Positions 5,960-6,247 of a stretch of 6,247 nucleotides of DNA are shown piece by piece (the stretch's first letter is position 1; each line of letters starts with the position of its first letter). The notes beneath the pieces are model-generated. The model ran no database searches. It was not told the DNA's origin and worked only from the letters and a program-made list of their open reading frames with translations. Both the position numbers and the translations under genes were made by a program. Source of the stretch: Betaproteobacteria bacterium (GTDB lineage: Bacteria > Pseudomonadota > Gammaproteobacteria > Burkholderiales > Burkholderiaceae); NCBI GenBank assembly GCA_018969885.1, contig JAGWXN010000197.1, positions 1 to 6,247 on the forward strand, in the 5' to 3' direction.

Positions 5960-6247
5960 AGTGCGTGATCTCGAGATTCGCTATGGCCCGTTTCTCGCCG
6001 TCGATAAAGTGAGCCTGGACGTGCGTCAGGGTGAGATCGTCGGGGTGATCGGGCCCAACGGCGCGGGCAAAAGTTCAGTCGTCAGGGCAATCACCGGGCT
6101 CGTTCGCCCAACGGGCGGTACGGTGAGCTTTTGCGGTCAATCAACGCTCGACGTGCCGGTGCACGATCTCATTCGGCGCGGGTTGTCGCTGGTGCCTGAA
6201 GGTCGGGGGCTGTTCCCGATGATGTCGGTCGAGGAGAATCTGCTGAT
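5952..6247 (+). CDS. Branched-chain amino acid-type ABC ATPase (LivF-like), 3' end beyond window
   Basis: The first 98 codons of a second ATPase subunit are present; a full LivF is about 235 residues. It opens MLEVRDLEIRYGPFLAVDKV, with the A-loop Tyr11. Walker A is GPNGAGKSS (34-42). The Q-loop region reads LVPEGRGLFPMMSVEENL (80-97), which is diagnostic for LivF because Glu83 takes the place of the usual Gln. The signature motif, Walker B and switch His lie outside the window, so whether this partner has a normal LSGGQ cannot be seen. The start ATG lies inside the end of the LivG-like gene (ATGCTTGA overlap), indicating coupled translation. There is no strong Shine-Dalgarno sequence. It is the last expected core gene of the importer operon. 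Confidence 0.92.
   Translation, partial: MLEVRDLEIRYGPFLAVDKVSLDVRQGEIVGVIGPNGAGKSSVVRAITGLVRPTGGTVSFCGQSTLDVPVHDLIRRGLSLVPEGRGLFPMMSVEENLL

Overview
The window is a dense, GC-rich (roughly low-60s % GC by eye), single-strand gene block. It carries two catabolic-type enzymes followed by a complete-looking but right-truncated ABC importer of the branched-chain amino acid (HAAT / Liv) family. The composition, the codon use and the pairing of amidohydrolase or aldolase genes with a Liv-type transporter suggest a proteobacterium, most likely of the Burkholderiales type. That assignment is inference from style, not from a marker gene.

Layout: positions 1-157 hold at most the last codons of an upstream gene plus a short gap. 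Positions 158-1072 encode a COG3618-type (L-fuconolactonase / LigI-like) amidohydrolase. A 117-bp spacer with inverted repeats follows. Positions 1190-2113 encode a dihydrodipicolinate synthase (DHDPS)/N-acetylneuraminate lyase-superfamily enzyme that keeps the Schiff-base lysine but not the usual DapA active-site motifs. A 61-bp spacer with a small hairpin and a strong Shine-Dalgarno sequence leads into the periplasmic substrate-binding protein (2175-3380). Then come two permeases (3388-4269 and 4266-5243), the LivG-type ATPase (5240-5959) and the start of the LivF-type ATPase (from 5952, cut by the window end). The four membrane and ATPase genes are separated by 7 nt or overlap by 4, 4 and 8 nt, so they are almost certainly one translationally coupled operon.

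How it may work together: the binding protein captures a small carboxylate-type solute in the periplasm, LivH/LivM carry it through the inner membrane, and LivG/LivF power transport. The amidohydrolase (probable lactonase or hydrolase) and the DHDPS-family enzyme (probable aldolase or dehydratase acting on a 2-oxo acid) would process it in the cytoplasm. The substrate cannot be read from the sequence.

The most interesting point is that the transporter and both enzymes deviate at positions normally diagnostic for their families. LivG has LTLFEQ where an LSGGQ-type signature should be and lacks the usual D-loop residue. LivH and LivM have lost the small glycine/histidine loop motif after the second membrane segment. 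The DHDPS-like enzyme has Phe in place of the catalytic Tyr and a NAHASE motif in place of GTTGE. The amidohydrolase has Asn in place of the terminal metal-site Asp. This looks like a divergent sub-branch of HAAT importers with its own catabolic partners rather than a classical leucine/isoleucine/valine system. No RNA genes, CRISPR arrays, insertion sequences or clear terminators were seen.
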